Under the pieces are notes generated by a model. The model searched no databases and had not been told where the DNA came from. It saw only the letters and a program-made list of their open reading frames with translations. The translations under genes were made by a program, and so were the position numbers. A DNA stretch of 64,000 bases from Aureitalea marina (GTDB lineage Bacteria > Bacteroidota > Bacteroidia > Flavobacteriales > Flavobacteriaceae): NCBI RefSeq assembly GCF_002943755.1, contig NZ_MQUB01000001.1:652501-716500 (forward strand). Reading direction: 5' to 3'. Position 1 is the first letter of the stretch. Each line of letters starts with the position of its first letter. This document shows positions 11,217 to 19,386 of this stretch, in pieces.

Positions 11217-11557
11217 TATAAAACCGGGGACCGGTAAAAAACGGTGTTTGTATAAACAAGAAAAGCCATGTCCTTACATTACTGCACCGACATGGCTTCT
11301 TGTGAAACAAATCGTTACCAACTAATCTTTACGATTTCAAGCAAGTTTATTAAACCCTTGCAGCTGTGATTCGTTTCAAATGAGTGGCTTCTTCTTCAGA
11401 CTTGCCGACCGAAGCCGACCTGTGTCTGAGGCCTCCGCCTCTCGACTCGATCTGATCTCGAAGTCCCTATCGCGAAATAGTCTTCTTCTCAGGCAATCAG
11501 AACAAGTTTGTAAAAGAACATTCTTTTAAATCTCATCGGGTGTTTCACCGATTCGAT
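11217..11557 (-). ncRNA. Candidate structured RNA (chain of hairpins) between rplS and icd
   Basis: There is no convincing gene in 11118-11702, yet the minus strand folds into consecutive stems: 11535-11552 (ATCGG/CCGAT with GTG/CAC), 11511-11528 (TAAAAGAA/TTCTTTTA), 11460-11485 (CTAT, loop, ATAG), 11444-11465 (GACTCGA/TCGA-GTC with one bulge), 11428-11441 (GAGGC, 4-base loop, GCCTC), 11341-11361, 11303-11339 (AAATCGT/ACGATTT), 11256-11304 (a 15-bp stem with a two-base bulge), and 11223-11235 (ACCGG, 3-base loop, CCGGT) followed by TTTTATAA. A promoter-like TTG-N19-TACATTTA sits just upstream. I looked for tmRNA, RNase P RNA and tRNA landmarks and found none. A 15-codon ORF (11489-11536) overlaps the second hairpin. 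This could be a new small RNA or only a structured spacer. Confidence 0.35.
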
Positions 11558-11561
11558 ATTG

Positions 11562-11591
11562 TAAATGTAGAACAACAACTGAAAAATGCAA
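11562..11591 (-). promoter_or_regulatory. Promoter for the candidate structured RNA (TTG-N19-TACATTTA)
   Basis: On the minus strand TTG (11591-11589), 19 bases, then TACATTTA (11569-11562). The spacing equals that of the rplS promoter nearby; the last base deviates from TAnnTTTG. It points toward 11557 and below. Confidence 0.4.
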
Positions 11592-11651
11592 GAAATTTGG
11601 AGGTTTAAATAGTAACATGTTTTTAACGTCACTTATTAACAATTGTAAATA

Positions 11652-11683
11652 AAAAAAGCGAACCGTATTTGGTCCGCTTTTTT
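11652..11683 (-). terminator. Intrinsic terminator of rplS
   Basis: AAAAAAGCGAACC, loop GTATTT, GGTCCGCTTTTTT. The single non-Watson-Crick pair is a G-U wobble only when read on the minus strand, and T runs follow on that side, so it serves rplS. Confidence 0.85.
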
Positions 11684-11702
11684 AAACACTTGATAGATGT
11701 TT

Positions 11703-12053
11703 TTAGCTCCTTTTCTCTTTGATTCGAGCTTTCTTTCCGGTAAGTCCTCGGAAATAATAAATTCTTTTTCGTCGAACACTACCACGTTTGTTCACTTCGA
11801 TCTTCTGAAGTGCTGGCATATTCAGTGGGAAAATTCTTTCCACACCAACTGTTCCTGACATTTTTCGGATGGTAAAGGTTTGGCTTGAACCTGTTCCTTT
11901 CACCTGGATCACAGTTCCTCTGAAGAACTGAGTCCTTGTTTTGTTCCCTTCCTTGATCTCGTAGTAAACTGTGATATTGTCACCGGCAGAGAATTCTGGA
12001 AACTCATTTCTGGTTACAAATTCGTCTTGGACAAATTTAATTAACTCTTCCAT
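11703..12053 (-). CDS. rplS: 50S ribosomal protein L19
   Basis: A 116-residue L19 (bL19), which sits at the 30S-50S interface. It shows the family core: FPEFSAGDNITVYYEI near 18-33, FFRGTVIQVKGTGSSQTFTIRK, GVERIFPLN and the basic end RKRIYYFRGLTGKKARIKEK. Length is typical (about 115). It has its own promoter, a structured leader of about 85 bases and its own terminator, so it is a single-gene unit here. trmD, often linked to rplS in bacteria, follows upstream on the same strand behind its own promoter. Confidence 0.98.
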   Translation of the reverse strand: MEELIKFVQDEFVTRNEFPEFSAGDNITVYYEIKEGNKTRTQFFRGTVIQVKGTGSSQTFTIRKMSGTVGVERIFPLNMPALQKIEVNKRGSVRRKRIYYFRGLTGKKARIKEKRS

Positions 12054-12078
12054 GTCTGATTAACTTATAGTTACGTTC

Positions 12079-12134
12079 AAAGCAACATCCACGATTTTCG
12101 CCAGAGGTTGAGTTGAATCTGCCTTTGTTGCTTT
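12079..12134 (-). promoter_or_regulatory. Structured 5' leader of rplS
   Basis: In the leader, 12126-12134 and 12079-12087 are exactly complementary over nine bases (AAAGCAACA pairing with TGTTGCTTT), enclosing 38 bases. The stem ends about 25 bases before the rplS ATG. Ribosomal protein genes often carry autoregulatory leaders, so L19 feedback binding is plausible; I cannot test it against known leader models. Confidence 0.45.
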
Positions 12135-12143
12135 AGGCGGGTG

Positions 12144-12173
12144 CAAAAATACAGCATTTTAACTGTTTCGCAA
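12144..12173 (-). promoter_or_regulatory. rplS promoter (TTG-N19-TATTTTTG)
   Basis: Minus strand TTG at 12173-12171, 19 bases, then TATTTTTG at 12151-12144. Both elements and the spacing fit the Bacteroidota housekeeping promoter; this is one of the few in the window with a clear -33. Confidence 0.7.
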
Positions 12174-12207
12174 GTGTTTTTCGTGTTTTATTTGCTCTGA
12201 TTCGACC

Positions 12208-12885
12208 TTATTCGTCCAATAGATCCGGTCGTTTTTCTTCGGTATTCCTCAGGGCCTCTTGCTCTCGCCAAGCCTCTATCTTAGGGGTGTTTCCGCTGAG
12301 TAATATATCCGGCACCTTCCAACCTTTGTATTCTGCAGGACGGGTATATATGGGAGGTGCTAGCATATCGTCCTGGAAAGAGTCAGTCAATGCAGAGGTT
12401 TCATTTGACAATACCCCGGGAATCAATCTGATCACTGCGTCGCATAAGACAGCAGCACCTAATTCGCCACCGCTCAGCACGTAGTCACCTATGGAAATCT
12501 CCTTAGTGACAAAATGATCCCGAACGCGTTGATCTACTCCTTTATAATGACCACACAGAATGATCAGGTTGCCTTTAAGGGAAAGCTCATTGGCCATGGA
12601 CTGATCCAAGCATTTACCATCAGGGGTCATATAGATCACTTCATCATAACTGCGTTGCTCTTTTAATTGAGAGATGCATTTGTCGATGGGTTCTATCATC
12701 AGTACCATTCCTGCTCCACCACCAAACTGGTAATCATCTACCTGTTTATAGTTGTTCGAGCTGTAATCCCTTAGGTTGTGAAAATGGACTTCAACAAGGC
12801 CTTTATCTACAGCACGCTTCATTATGGAGCCTGAGAACGGACTGGCCATTAACTCGGGCAGCACGGTTATGATATCAATTCTCAT
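12208..12885 (-). CDS. trmD: tRNA (guanine37-N1)-methyltransferase TrmD
   Basis: TrmD methylates G37 of tRNAs reading CNN codons and prevents +1 frameshifting. The 225-residue protein begins [17 protein letters not shown] and has the trefoil-knot SAM site, including [15 protein letters not shown] and [15 protein letters not shown], plus [16 protein letters not shown] place the start at ATG 12885; an upstream in-frame ATG at 12906 would fall inside the TATTTTTG promoter box at 12904-12911. TrmD is the SPOUT-type bacterial enzyme, not the Trm5 type. Normal length. Confidence 0.96.
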   Translation of the reverse strand: MRIDIITVLPELMASPFSGSIMKRAVDKGLVEVHFHNLRDYSSNNYKQVDDYQFGGGAGMVLMIEPIDKCISQLKEQRSYDEVIYMTPDGKCLDQSMANELSLKGNLIILCGHYKGVDQRVRDHFVTKEISIGDYVLSGGELGAAVLCDAVIRLIPGVLSNETSALTDSFQDDMLAPPIYTRPAEYKGWKVPDILLSGNTPKIEAWREQEALRNTEEKRPDLLDE

Positions 12886-12903
12886 GAGTTTAGAACTAGC
12901 GTT

Positions 12904-12911
12904 CAAAAATA
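12904..12911 (-). promoter_or_regulatory. -7 promoter box of trmD (TATTTTTG)
   Basis: Exact TAnnTTTG on the minus strand, 18 bases before the preferred ATG at 12885. It overlaps the alternative upstream ATG and so decides the start. Confidence 0.6.
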
Positions 12912-12921
12912 CGGTATTACA

Positions 12922-13368
12922 TCAGTTCTCGACCTTCCATGTATAATGAAAAACTTCGGTGTCTTTTTTCCAACCCAGTGCTTCATATAGATGTTGGGCC
13001 GGATTATCTGTCGCGGTTTCAAGGACCAGTCCCTTGGCTCCATCTTCCCGGGCAAACCGTTGTGCCGCAAGTAAGAGTGCTTTACCCACTCCCTTGGACC
13101 GATGATCGGGATGCACAAACAGATCGTTTAGTATCCAATTGTGCTGCATGCTGACCGAGGAAAAAGTAGGATACAATTGGGTAAATCCCATGGCTATTCC
13201 ATTTTCGTCCTTACAGATCAAACAGCGAGATTGATGGTGATTCAGCCGCTCCTTTAAAAACTCCCGGGCGGCCTCTATGTCGGAGGACTGTTTATAGAAT
13301 TTCCGGTACCCGTCAAAGAGTTGTGTGAGATCTTCCAGGTCTGATAATGTGGCCGATATGATTTGCAT
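12922..13368 (-). CDS. GNAT family N-acetyltransferase
   Basis: A 148-residue GNAT acetyltransferase. The acetyl-CoA loop is VHPDHRSKGVGKALL (about residues 90-104), preceded by the strand NWILNDLFV and followed by VLETATDNPAQHLYEALGW, typical of GNATs that act on small amines or peptides. The substrate cannot be read from sequence. Start ATG at 13368 is supported by a TAAATTTG box 13 bases upstream. It ends 14 bases before the trmD promoter. Confidence 0.88.
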   Translation of the reverse strand: MQIISATLSDLEDLTQLFDGYRKFYKQSSDIEAAREFLKERLNHHQSRCLICKDENGIAMGFTQLYPTFSSVSMQHNWILNDLFVHPDHRSKGVGKALLLAAQRFAREDGAKGLVLETATDNPAQHLYEALGWKKDTEVFHYTWKVEN

Positions 13369-13381
13369 TTGAACGTTTGCA

Positions 13382-13389
13382 CAAATTTA
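13382..13389 (-). promoter_or_regulatory. -7 promoter box of the GNAT gene (TAAATTTG)
   Basis: Exact TAnnTTTG on the minus strand, 13 bases before the ATG at 13368. It is divergent from the TATCTTTA at 13436-13443 that precedes the oxidoreductase gene. Confidence 0.55.
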
Positions 13390-13466
13390 GTTTAAATCGC
13401 CCGAAATCAGACGGCCTAGAAGACGTCTGTTTTTATATCTTTAAAGGGATTAAACACCAACCTTAA

Positions 13467-14885
13467 ATGAAACGAAGAACCTTTATCAAGCAATCTGCGG
13501 CTGCGTCAGTGGCCTTTTCTATCGTTCCTAGTTATGTGCTGGGAAAACATCACATTCCACCCAGCGATACGCTCTATTTGGCTGCCATAGGAGTAGGAGG
13601 CCGAGGAGGGGGCATAGTCCGTGAAATGGCAGCTACCGGCAAGGTGAAATTCGTGGCCTTGTGCGATGTAGACGATAAAATGGCTGCCGGAAGTTACAAG
13701 GCGCATCCCAATGCCAAACAGTATAGGGACTTCAGGAAGGTTTATGACAATCATCTGTCCGAGATCGATGCCTTTACCGTTGGTACTCCGGACCATACAC
13801 ACGCCGTGATATCGCTTCCTTTTATGCGTGCTAAGAAACACGCATATGTCGAAAAGCCACTTACACACAACATTCACGAGGCACGATTGATGGCCAAGGT
13901 TGCTGCCCAAGAAGGTATAATTACGCAAATGGGTAACCAGGGAGCTTCCAGTGATGGAATTCGTCAGGCCCAGGAATGGATCAATGCGGGAGTGATCGGG
14001 AAGGTACATCGGGTAGACTGCTGGACCAACCGCCCGGTATGGCCTCAGGGGTTTAAACATATAACCGAGAGTCAGCCTGTTCCGGACACCTTGGATTGGG
14101 ATCTTTGGTTAGGACCTGCTGCAGCCAGAGGATATAATGCGAATTACTTACCATTTAAATGGAGGGGATTCTGGGACTTCGGGACTGGTGCCATGGGTGA
14201 TATGGGATGCCATATCATGGAAACACCATTTAAAACACTAGGACTGGGCTTTCCTTATGAAGCTGAGGCCAGTTGCACAACGATCTGGTCTGGTGATTTT
14301 GTAGAAGCCGATTATTCCGAGGCTTGTCCACCATCTTCTATCGTGCGGCTCAAGTTCGATTCGCCTGTTCACGGTGATGTTTCCCTGAATTGGTACGACG
14401 GTGGTATTATGCCGGATCTACCTCCAGAGCTTCCGGATGGGGAAGAACCAGGAGGAAGTGGAGGTGGAAGTATCTTCCATGGATCGGAAGGGATAATGAT
14501 CACGGATACCTACTCCGGTAATCCACGTTTGTTGCCGGCCGAGCGAATGAAGGATTTTAAGCCTCCTGCCGAAACTATTGCTCGTGTCAAGGCCTCTCAT
14601 GCGGGTGAATGGGTAGAAGCCTGTCTGGACAGTTCCAAGTCTACATCTTCACCTTTCTCATATGGAGGGCCGCTTACTGAAGCTGTATTGATGGGCAACT
14701 TGGCTATCAAAGCCTTCCAGTATAAGACGCTGAAAGAAGGAAAAAAAGTGGGGGACTGGGCGCCCTATGAGTATCCTGGTAGAAGAACAATCAAATGGGA
14801 TGGTGACAACATGAGAGTCACCAATTACGACTATGCCAATAACTGGGTTAAGCGAAGTTATCGACCAGGTTGGGAAGTCAAATAA
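13467..14885 (+). CDS. Tat-exported Gfo/Idh/MocA family oxidoreductase
   Basis: A 472-residue NAD(P)-dependent oxidoreductase. The N-terminus MKRRTFIKQSAAASVAF is a twin-arginine signal, so the folded enzyme with its bound cofactor is exported. The Rossmann fold follows (LAAIGVGGRGGGIV near 39-52; FVALCDVDD near 67), then GTPDHTHAVI and the family motif YVEKPLTHNIHEA near 130. The C-terminal alpha/beta domain includes GAMGDMGCHIMETPF. Some members of this exported branch act as glycosidases (GH109-like) and others as sugar or inositol dehydrogenases; sequence alone does not decide. It is monocistronic, with a strong terminator five bases after the stop and a variant -7 box TATCTTTA at 13436-13443. 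Confidence 0.9.
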   Translation: MKRRTFIKQSAAASVAFSIVPSYVLGKHHIPPSDTLYLAAIGVGGRGGGIVREMAATGKVKFVALCDVDDKMAAGSYKAHPNAKQYRDFRKVYDNHLSEIDAFTVGTPDHTHAVISLPFMRAKKHAYVEKPLTHNIHEARLMAKVAAQEGIITQMGNQGASSDGIRQAQEWINAGVIGKVHRVDCWTNRPVWPQGFKHITESQPVPDTLDWDLWLGPAAARGYNANYLPFKWRGFWDFGTGAMGDMGCHIMETPFKTLGLGFPYEAEASCTTIWSGDFVEADYSEACPPSSIVRLKFDSPVHGDVSLNWYDGGIMPDLPPELPDGEEPGGSGGGSIFHGSEGIMITDTYSGNPRLLPAERMKDFKPPAETIARVKASHAGEWVEACLDSSKSTSSPFSYGGPLTEAVLMGNLAIKAFQYKTLKEGKKVGDWAPYEYPGRRTIKWDGDNMRVTNYDYANNWVKRSYRPGWEVK

Positions 14886-14889
14886 AATT

Positions 14890-14915
14890 AAAAAGGCCCG
14901 TAATCGGGCCTTTTT
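14890..14915 (+). terminator. Intrinsic terminator after the Tat-exported oxidoreductase
   Basis: AAAAAGGCCCG, loop TAAT, CGGGCCTTTTT. An 11-bp perfect stem flanked by A and T runs, so it may also stop gap transcripts coming from the right. Confidence 0.93.
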
Positions 14916-14944
14916 CTTTGTCTAAAATTTCGCTTCACACTTCT

Positions 14945-16393
14945 CTAATAATACGTATATCGTCTTACCTTAGAGATGTATTTGGCCAGCCGTATTACCT
15001 GATGGCTATATCCATACTCGTTGTCATACCAAACATATAGTACTGCGTTCTTGCCGTCTTCCGTGACTATAGTAGCATTGCTATCATAAATGGACGGGGC
15101 AGGAGACCCTACGATATCAGAGGAAACAAGTTCATTGCTCAAGGAATACTTGATCTGCTCCACTAGATTACCCTCCAGGGCATATTTCTTTAATATGGCA
15201 TTGACACCGTCCTTGGAAGTGACTTTTTCCAGCGATAGGTTTAGTATGGCCAATGATCCGTTGGGAACGGGAACGCGAATGGCGTTAGAGGTCAGTTTAC
15301 CCTCAAAAGACGGTAGAGCCTTGGAAACAGCTTTCCCGGCCCCTGTCTCAGTGATCACCATATTTAGGGCAGCTGCACGACCTCGACGGTATTTCTTGTG
15401 CATATTATCCACCAGGTTCTGATCGTTGGTGTAGGCATGGATAGTCTCCAGGTGTCCGTGTGCAACACCAAGGCTATCTTCCACCGCTTTGAGTACAGGA
15501 GTAATTGCGTTGGTGGTACAAGATGCTGCCGAGAAAATATCCACTTTCTCCGGATCGTAATCTGTATGGTTTACCCCGTGTACAATGTTTGGAACTCCTT
15601 TACCAGGCGCCGTAAGCAATACTTTGGATGCTCCTTTGGATTGCAGGTGTCTGCTCAGGGCCTCTTTATCTCTGAACGCACCAGTGTTGTCTATGACCAA
15701 GGCATCCTCGATACCATAGGTAGTATAGTCGATATCTTCAGGGGCATTGGCCGAGATGATGTGAACGGTGGTTCCGTTGATGATCAAGGCACTATTCTCA
15801 ACGTCCACCTGTACGGTTCCTGGGAAATCCCCATGAACAGAATCGAACTGCAGCAGGGAGGCTCTTTTTTCCAGTACGGTTTGATCTACCGCTCCGCGGG
15901 TAACTATCGCTCGAAGCCGCATTTGATTGCCTTGTCCGGTGCGGGTCATTAGTTCGCGGGCCAATAGGCGGCCAATTCGACCAAAACCATAAAGTACAAC
16001 GTCCTTGGGGCTGATCCCATTCTGGTCTGGTGCATCTTTCAGTTTGTTGCTCACAAAGCTGATAGCGTCTTGATGTCCGTTGTCCTCCAGGTGATATTCG
16101 TAGGTCAGTTTCCCGATATCCAGTTTGGCAGCGGGAATGTTCAAGGTTTTGATTGCCTGGGCGATCTCAACAGAATCAAAAATTGAAATGGGTTTTTGAA
16201 CAAATTCCCCGGCATATTCATGCAGGTTCAGGATCTCACTTACATTGCGATCGATCAATTGATTGCGAAACAATACCAGTTCAATGGAACGATCGTACCA
16301 CAGATCGCTAACGATCTTGATGAATTCGACAGATGCCTTTCGGCGATCGGTCTGAAAGGAAAGTTCTTTTTCGTAAACGTCTTCGAAGCTCAT
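14945..16393 (-). CDS. gap: Glyceraldehyde-3-phosphate dehydrogenase, long N-extended form
   Basis: A 482-residue GAPDH, glycolysis/gluconeogenesis. The dehydrogenase core starts near residue 132 with the NAD-binding YGFGRIGR, carries the catalytic Cys292 in SAASCTTNAITP, and ends with WYDNEYGYSHQVIRLAKY. The first 130 residues are an extension absent from ordinary 335-residue GAPDHs; this long form occurs in Bacteroidota and its extension has no function I can name. The gene has its own TACTTTTG promoter and a leader of about 50 bases. A palindrome-like AAACGTTTTCG lies just upstream of that box. Confidence 0.93.
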   Translation of the reverse strand: MSFEDVYEKELSFQTDRRKASVEFIKIVSDLWYDRSIELVLFRNQLIDRNVSEILNLHEYAGEFVQKPISIFDSVEIAQAIKTLNIPAAKLDIGKLTYEYHLEDNGHQDAISFVSNKLKDAPDQNGISPKDVVLYGFGRIGRLLARELMTRTGQGNQMRLRAIVTRGAVDQTVLEKRASLLQFDSVHGDFPGTVQVDVENSALIINGTTVHIISANAPEDIDYTTYGIEDALVIDNTGAFRDKEALSRHLQSKGASKVLLTAPGKGVPNIVHGVNHTDYDPEKVDIFSAASCTTNAITPVLKAVEDSLGVAHGHLETIHAYTNDQNLVDNMHKKYRRGRAAALNMVITETGAGKAVSKALPSFEGKLTSNAIRVPVPNGSLAILNLSLEKVTSKDGVNAILKKYALEGNLVEQIKYSLSNELVSSDIVGSPAPSIYDSNATIVTEDGKNAVLYVWYDNEYGYSHQVIRLAKYISKVRRYTYY

Positions 16394-16444
16394 GGAATTT
16401 AGGTTATGTCATCAGGCGGATATAGCCGCTTTTGAAATTTTGTG

Positions 16445-16452
16445 CAAAAGTA
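16445..16452 (-). promoter_or_regulatory. -7 promoter box of gap (TACTTTTG)
   Basis: Exact TAnnTTTG on the minus strand, 51 bases before the ATG at 16393. The possible operator AAACGTTTTCG at 16461-16471 lies within the expected spacer. Confidence 0.6.
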
Positions 16453-16490
16453 GTTATTTCAAACGTTTTCGTAAAGCTTCTTGCTTCAAA

Positions 16491-16530
16491 TTTTAAACCC
16501 CGTAGTTCGGTCCAACTACGGGGTTTAAAA
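16491..16530 (-). terminator. Intrinsic terminator of degP
   Basis: TTTTAAACCCCGTAGTT, loop CGGTCC, AACTACGGGGTTTAAAA: a perfect 17-bp stem between the degP stop and the gap promoter. Being symmetrical it could act on either strand, but only degP approaches it. Confidence 0.88.
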
Positions 16531-16558
16531 AGAAGAAAATTCGTAATATCAACTGGAT

Positions 16559-17953
16559 TTATCTAAAGATCACTGACCCACTTTTTCCGTCCTGGTCAAC
16601 GAAATTAACTTTGATCGGATCGTCGTAATCTCGGCGGCTCATAATGCGTTTAACATCGTTAATGTCCTCTACGGAATAGTCGTTAAGCGCGGTGATTATG
16701 ATTCCCTCAAGATCGTAACGGGCCATTTTATTAGACAGCGTTCGGATCACCTTTACACCGTTCTCAACCCCTCTGTCGTCTAGTTCTTCCCGGGAGATGT
16801 TCTTGACCTCCAGATCCAGGTAGTCGATCTGATAGGTCTCTAATTTGATCAAGGTTACAGGAACGATTCTGGAATTACCGTTACGAAGTACGGTCACGTC
16901 TACCACATCGTTGGGACGTTTTCCTCCCAGGTAGCCACTTAGATCAGCAAACTTTCCGATTTTAACCCCATCTATATCTTTAATGATATCTCCTGGTTTC
17001 AGACCGCTGCGCTCTGCGCCACTGCCTTGTTCCACACCACTGATGTATACACCTTCGGTCTCTGACAGTCCATATTCCTCTGCAACTCTGGAATTGAGGC
17101 TTCCGCCTGTAATTCCAAGGATTCCTCGTTGGACATCCCCATATTCCATAATGTCTTCGATCACCTTCCTAGCCACATTGGAAGGCACGGCAAACGAATA
17201 TCCTATAAATGAACCTGTTTCTGATTGAATGGCCGTATTGATACCAACCAGTTCGCCACGGGTGTTCACCAGAGCGCCCCCACTGTTACCTCTGTTAACT
17301 GCAGCATCAGTCTGGATAAAGGACTGCGGATTGCCATCAAACTGGTTCAGGTCTCTGGCCTTCGCACTTACAATTCCAGCCGTGACCGTTGAGGTCAGGT
17401 TAAACGGGTTCCCTACGGCCAATACCCATTCTCCAACCTTCAAATTGTTGGAGTCGTCGAAAGGGATGAACGGTAGCTTCTGCTCGGAATCGATCTTGAT
17501 CAAGGCGATATCAGTATTGGGATCCGTCCCGATCAGCGTTGCTTCGAATGAACGATTGTCGTTCAAAGTAACCTCCAGTGTAGCCGCTTGATCAATTACG
17601 TGGTTATTGGTAATGATGTAGCCGTCCGGAGAGATGATCACCCCGCTACCGGTACCCACCATCGCCCGAGGTTCTCCACCTCCAAAGATCAAATCCCTCA
17701 AACTCCCGGACTGACGGCGAATACTGGTATTGGTTACGTGTACTACTGCATTGACCGTCTTCTCTGCAGCCTCTGTAAAGTCTATGCCTGCTTCAACAGC
17801 GGCCAGTGCTTTATTCGAAGTCAGCACTGTACCAATAGAGCTTGGTTGGGAAACAACCTGTATCGGCTGCTGTTCGAAGAATAGCTTATATCCGCCCAAG
17901 GTAACTGCTCCGGCTACCAGGGCTATGGTCAAAAGGCGAAGATTGTATTTCAT
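16559..17953 (-). CDS. degP: Periplasmic serine protease/chaperone Do-like (HtrA)
   Basis: A 464-residue HtrA protease that degrades or refolds misfolded envelope proteins. An N-terminal membrane anchor/signal (about 7-25) precedes the trypsin-like domain with catalytic triad His118 (TNNHV), Asp148 (NTDIALIKI) and Ser224 (GNSGGALV), all present. Two PDZ domains follow: the first around 280-370 (GVYISGVEQGSGAERSGLK) and a shorter second one near 390-460. Length is normal for the family. It is monocistronic with its own terminator. A TAATTTTA box at 17971-17978, 17 bases upstream of the ATG, is a possible promoter; no sigma-E-type promoter is evident. Confidence 0.95.
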   Translation of the reverse strand: MKYNLRLLTIALVAGAVTLGGYKLFFEQQPIQVVSQPSSIGTVLTSNKALAAVEAGIDFTEAAEKTVNAVVHVTNTSIRRQSGSLRDLIFGGGEPRAMVGTGSGVIISPDGYIITNNHVIDQAATLEVTLNDNRSFEATLIGTDPNTDIALIKIDSEQKLPFIPFDDSNNLKVGEWVLAVGNPFNLTSTVTAGIVSAKARDLNQFDGNPQSFIQTDAAVNRGNSGGALVNTRGELVGINTAIQSETGSFIGYSFAVPSNVARKVIEDIMEYGDVQRGILGITGGSLNSRVAEEYGLSETEGVYISGVEQGSGAERSGLKPGDIIKDIDGVKIGKFADLSGYLGGKRPNDVVDVTVLRNGNSRIVPVTLIKLETYQIDYLDLEVKNISREELDDRGVENGVKVIRTLSNKMARYDLEGIIITALNDYSVEDINDVKRIMSRRDYDDPIKVNFVDQDGKSGSVIFR

Positions 17954-18068
17954 TTCAGTTCTATTTTACCTAAAATTACACTTAATAAGACGAGCGTTCT
18001 GTTAACAAATTTCATAATTAACGGGCATTTAACAACTTAAATTGCACGCCACTAGAGTTGGGATTTTT

Positions 18069-18076
18069 TACCTTTG
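18069..18076 (+). promoter_or_regulatory. -7 promoter box of the dapF operon (TACCTTTG)
   Basis: Exact TAnnTTTG four bases before the GTG start of dapF. TTG at 18042-18044 (24-base spacer) is a possible but widely spaced -33. Confidence 0.6.
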
Positions 18077-18080
18077 AACC

Positions 18081-18860
18081 GTGAGTTTTACCTTTTATAA
18101 ATACCAGGGAACCGGAAACGACTTTATCATAGTGGACAATCGTCTTCAACACTTCCCTAAAGATGACCATCAGGGTATTGCGCGCATTTGCGATCGACGT
18201 TTTGGTGTAGGGGCAGACGGACTTATTTTATTGGAGGACCATCCCAACCTGGACTTTAGGATGGTATATTACAATTCCGACGGCCATCTGAGTTCCATGT
18301 GCGGTAATGGTGGACGCTGTCTGGTTAGCTTTGCCCGGCATATGGGCTTGATTCGTGACGAGGCCTCATTTGAAGCGATAGATGGTGTTCACATGGCGAG
18401 CGTAGAAGAACGAATCGTCCGCTTAAAAATGAACGACGTCAGCCAGCTTAGGGAAGAATATGGCGGTGTATTCCTGGATACAGGTTCTCCTCATTTGGTT
18501 TTATTGAAAGATGAGGTGGAGCAGGTAGATGTGCAATCCGAAGGGCGACAACTAAGAAACGAGTGCTATGGGACCGAAGGAGCTAACATAAACTTCGTTC
18601 AACCCCAGAGTGCCAATGAATTTCGGGTTCGAACCTATGAAAGGGGAGTAGAAGGCGAAACACTATCCTGTGGTACAGGTGTTACGGCTGTAGCACTTGC
18701 CATGCATCATCAAGGCAAGACGGAAGAGGCAGAAACAGTATCAATTGTTACTCCGGGAGGAGATCTCGCTGTCCAATTCCAATTCGATAATGGCATCTAT
18801 CGCGATATTTGGCTAATCGGTCCTGCCCAGTTCGTGTTCAAAGGAGATTGGCATGCATAA
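18081..18860 (+). CDS. dapF: Diaminopimelate epimerase
   Basis: DapF converts LL- to meso-diaminopimelate for lysine and peptidoglycan synthesis. The 259-residue protein has both catalytic cysteines: Cys74 in SSMCGNGGRC and Cys197 in GETLSCGTGVTAVALA. It starts with GTG at 18081; the beta strand FTFYKYQGTGNDFI begins at once, so no downstream start is possible. It is the first gene of an operon with a GNAT acetyltransferase (8-base overlap) and mltG (11-base overlap), linking a wall precursor enzyme with a wall-synthesis terminator. Confidence 0.97.
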   Translation: MSFTFYKYQGTGNDFIIVDNRLQHFPKDDHQGIARICDRRFGVGADGLILLEDHPNLDFRMVYYNSDGHLSSMCGNGGRCLVSFARHMGLIRDEASFEAIDGVHMASVEERIVRLKMNDVSQLREEYGGVFLDTGSPHLVLLKDEVEQVDVQSEGRQLRNECYGTEGANINFVQPQSANEFRVRTYERGVEGETLSCGTGVTAVALAMHHQGKTEEAETVSIVTPGGDLAVQFQFDNGIYRDIWLIGPAQFVFKGDWHA

Positions 18861-19386
18861 TATGACTGGGAATAAAATATTGCTTAGAGCCCTGGAGCCC
18901 GATGATCTGCAATTGTTGTACCAGGTGGAGAATGACCAGTCCATTTGGGAAGTCAGCGGGACCATCAATCCATATTCTAAGTTTGTACTCAAACAGTATT
19001 TGGACAATGCACATCGCGACATATATGAGGTTAAGCAGTTACGTCTGGTTATTGAGCGTGTTGACGATAACTTTGCGGTTGGATTGATCGATCTGTATGA
19101 TTTTGATCCCAGGCACAAGCGAGCAGGCTTGGGTATCGTGATATTTGAAAAAGAGGAGAGGCGAAAAGGTTATGCTGGAGAAGCCATACAGCTTCTGTCA
19201 CAATATTGCTTTGATCACCTGGATATGCATCAGGTTTATGCCTGTATAGGAGCAGATAATGCGGGTAGCCAGGTATTATTCGAAAAGAATGGATTTGTCA
19301 GGACCGGAACCCGCCAGGACTGGTTACTGCGATCTGATGGCTATCAGGACGAATTATTTTATCAATTGATCAGGAATGTACATTAA
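18853..19386 (+). CDS. GNAT family N-acetyltransferase (RimJ/SpeG-like)
   Basis: A 177-residue GNAT protein: KILLRALEPDDLQLLYQVEND at the start, VGLIDLYDFDPRHKRAGLGIVI, then the acetyl-CoA loop EERRKGYAGEAIQLL and QVYACIGADNAGSQVLFEKNGF. This arrangement is of the acetyltransferase_3 type, which includes ribosomal-protein and polyamine acetylases. The start is ATG 18853 (inside the end of dapF) or ATG 18862 just after it. Substrate unknown. It is translationally coupled to dapF and mltG. Confidence 0.9.
   Translation: MHNMTGNKILLRALEPDDLQLLYQVENDQSIWEVSGTINPYSKFVLKQYLDNAHRDIYEVKQLRLVIERVDDNFAVGLIDLYDFDPRHKRAGLGIVIFEKEERRKGYAGEAIQLLSQYCFDHLDMHQVYACIGADNAGSQVLFEKNGFVRTGTRQDWLLRSDGYQDELFYQLIRNVH

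Noticed and set aside
11140-11325. A 61-codon plus-strand ORF upstream of icd
   Set aside because: Composition is unlike the neighbouring proteins, it has no promoter or recognisable domain, and it overlaps the icd leader and two hairpins of the spacer.
11217-11557. tmRNA or RNase P RNA in the structured spacer
   Set aside because: The T-loop-like end with CCA, the tag reading frame and the GAGGAAAGTCC-type core are all absent, so only an unnamed structured RNA can be proposed.
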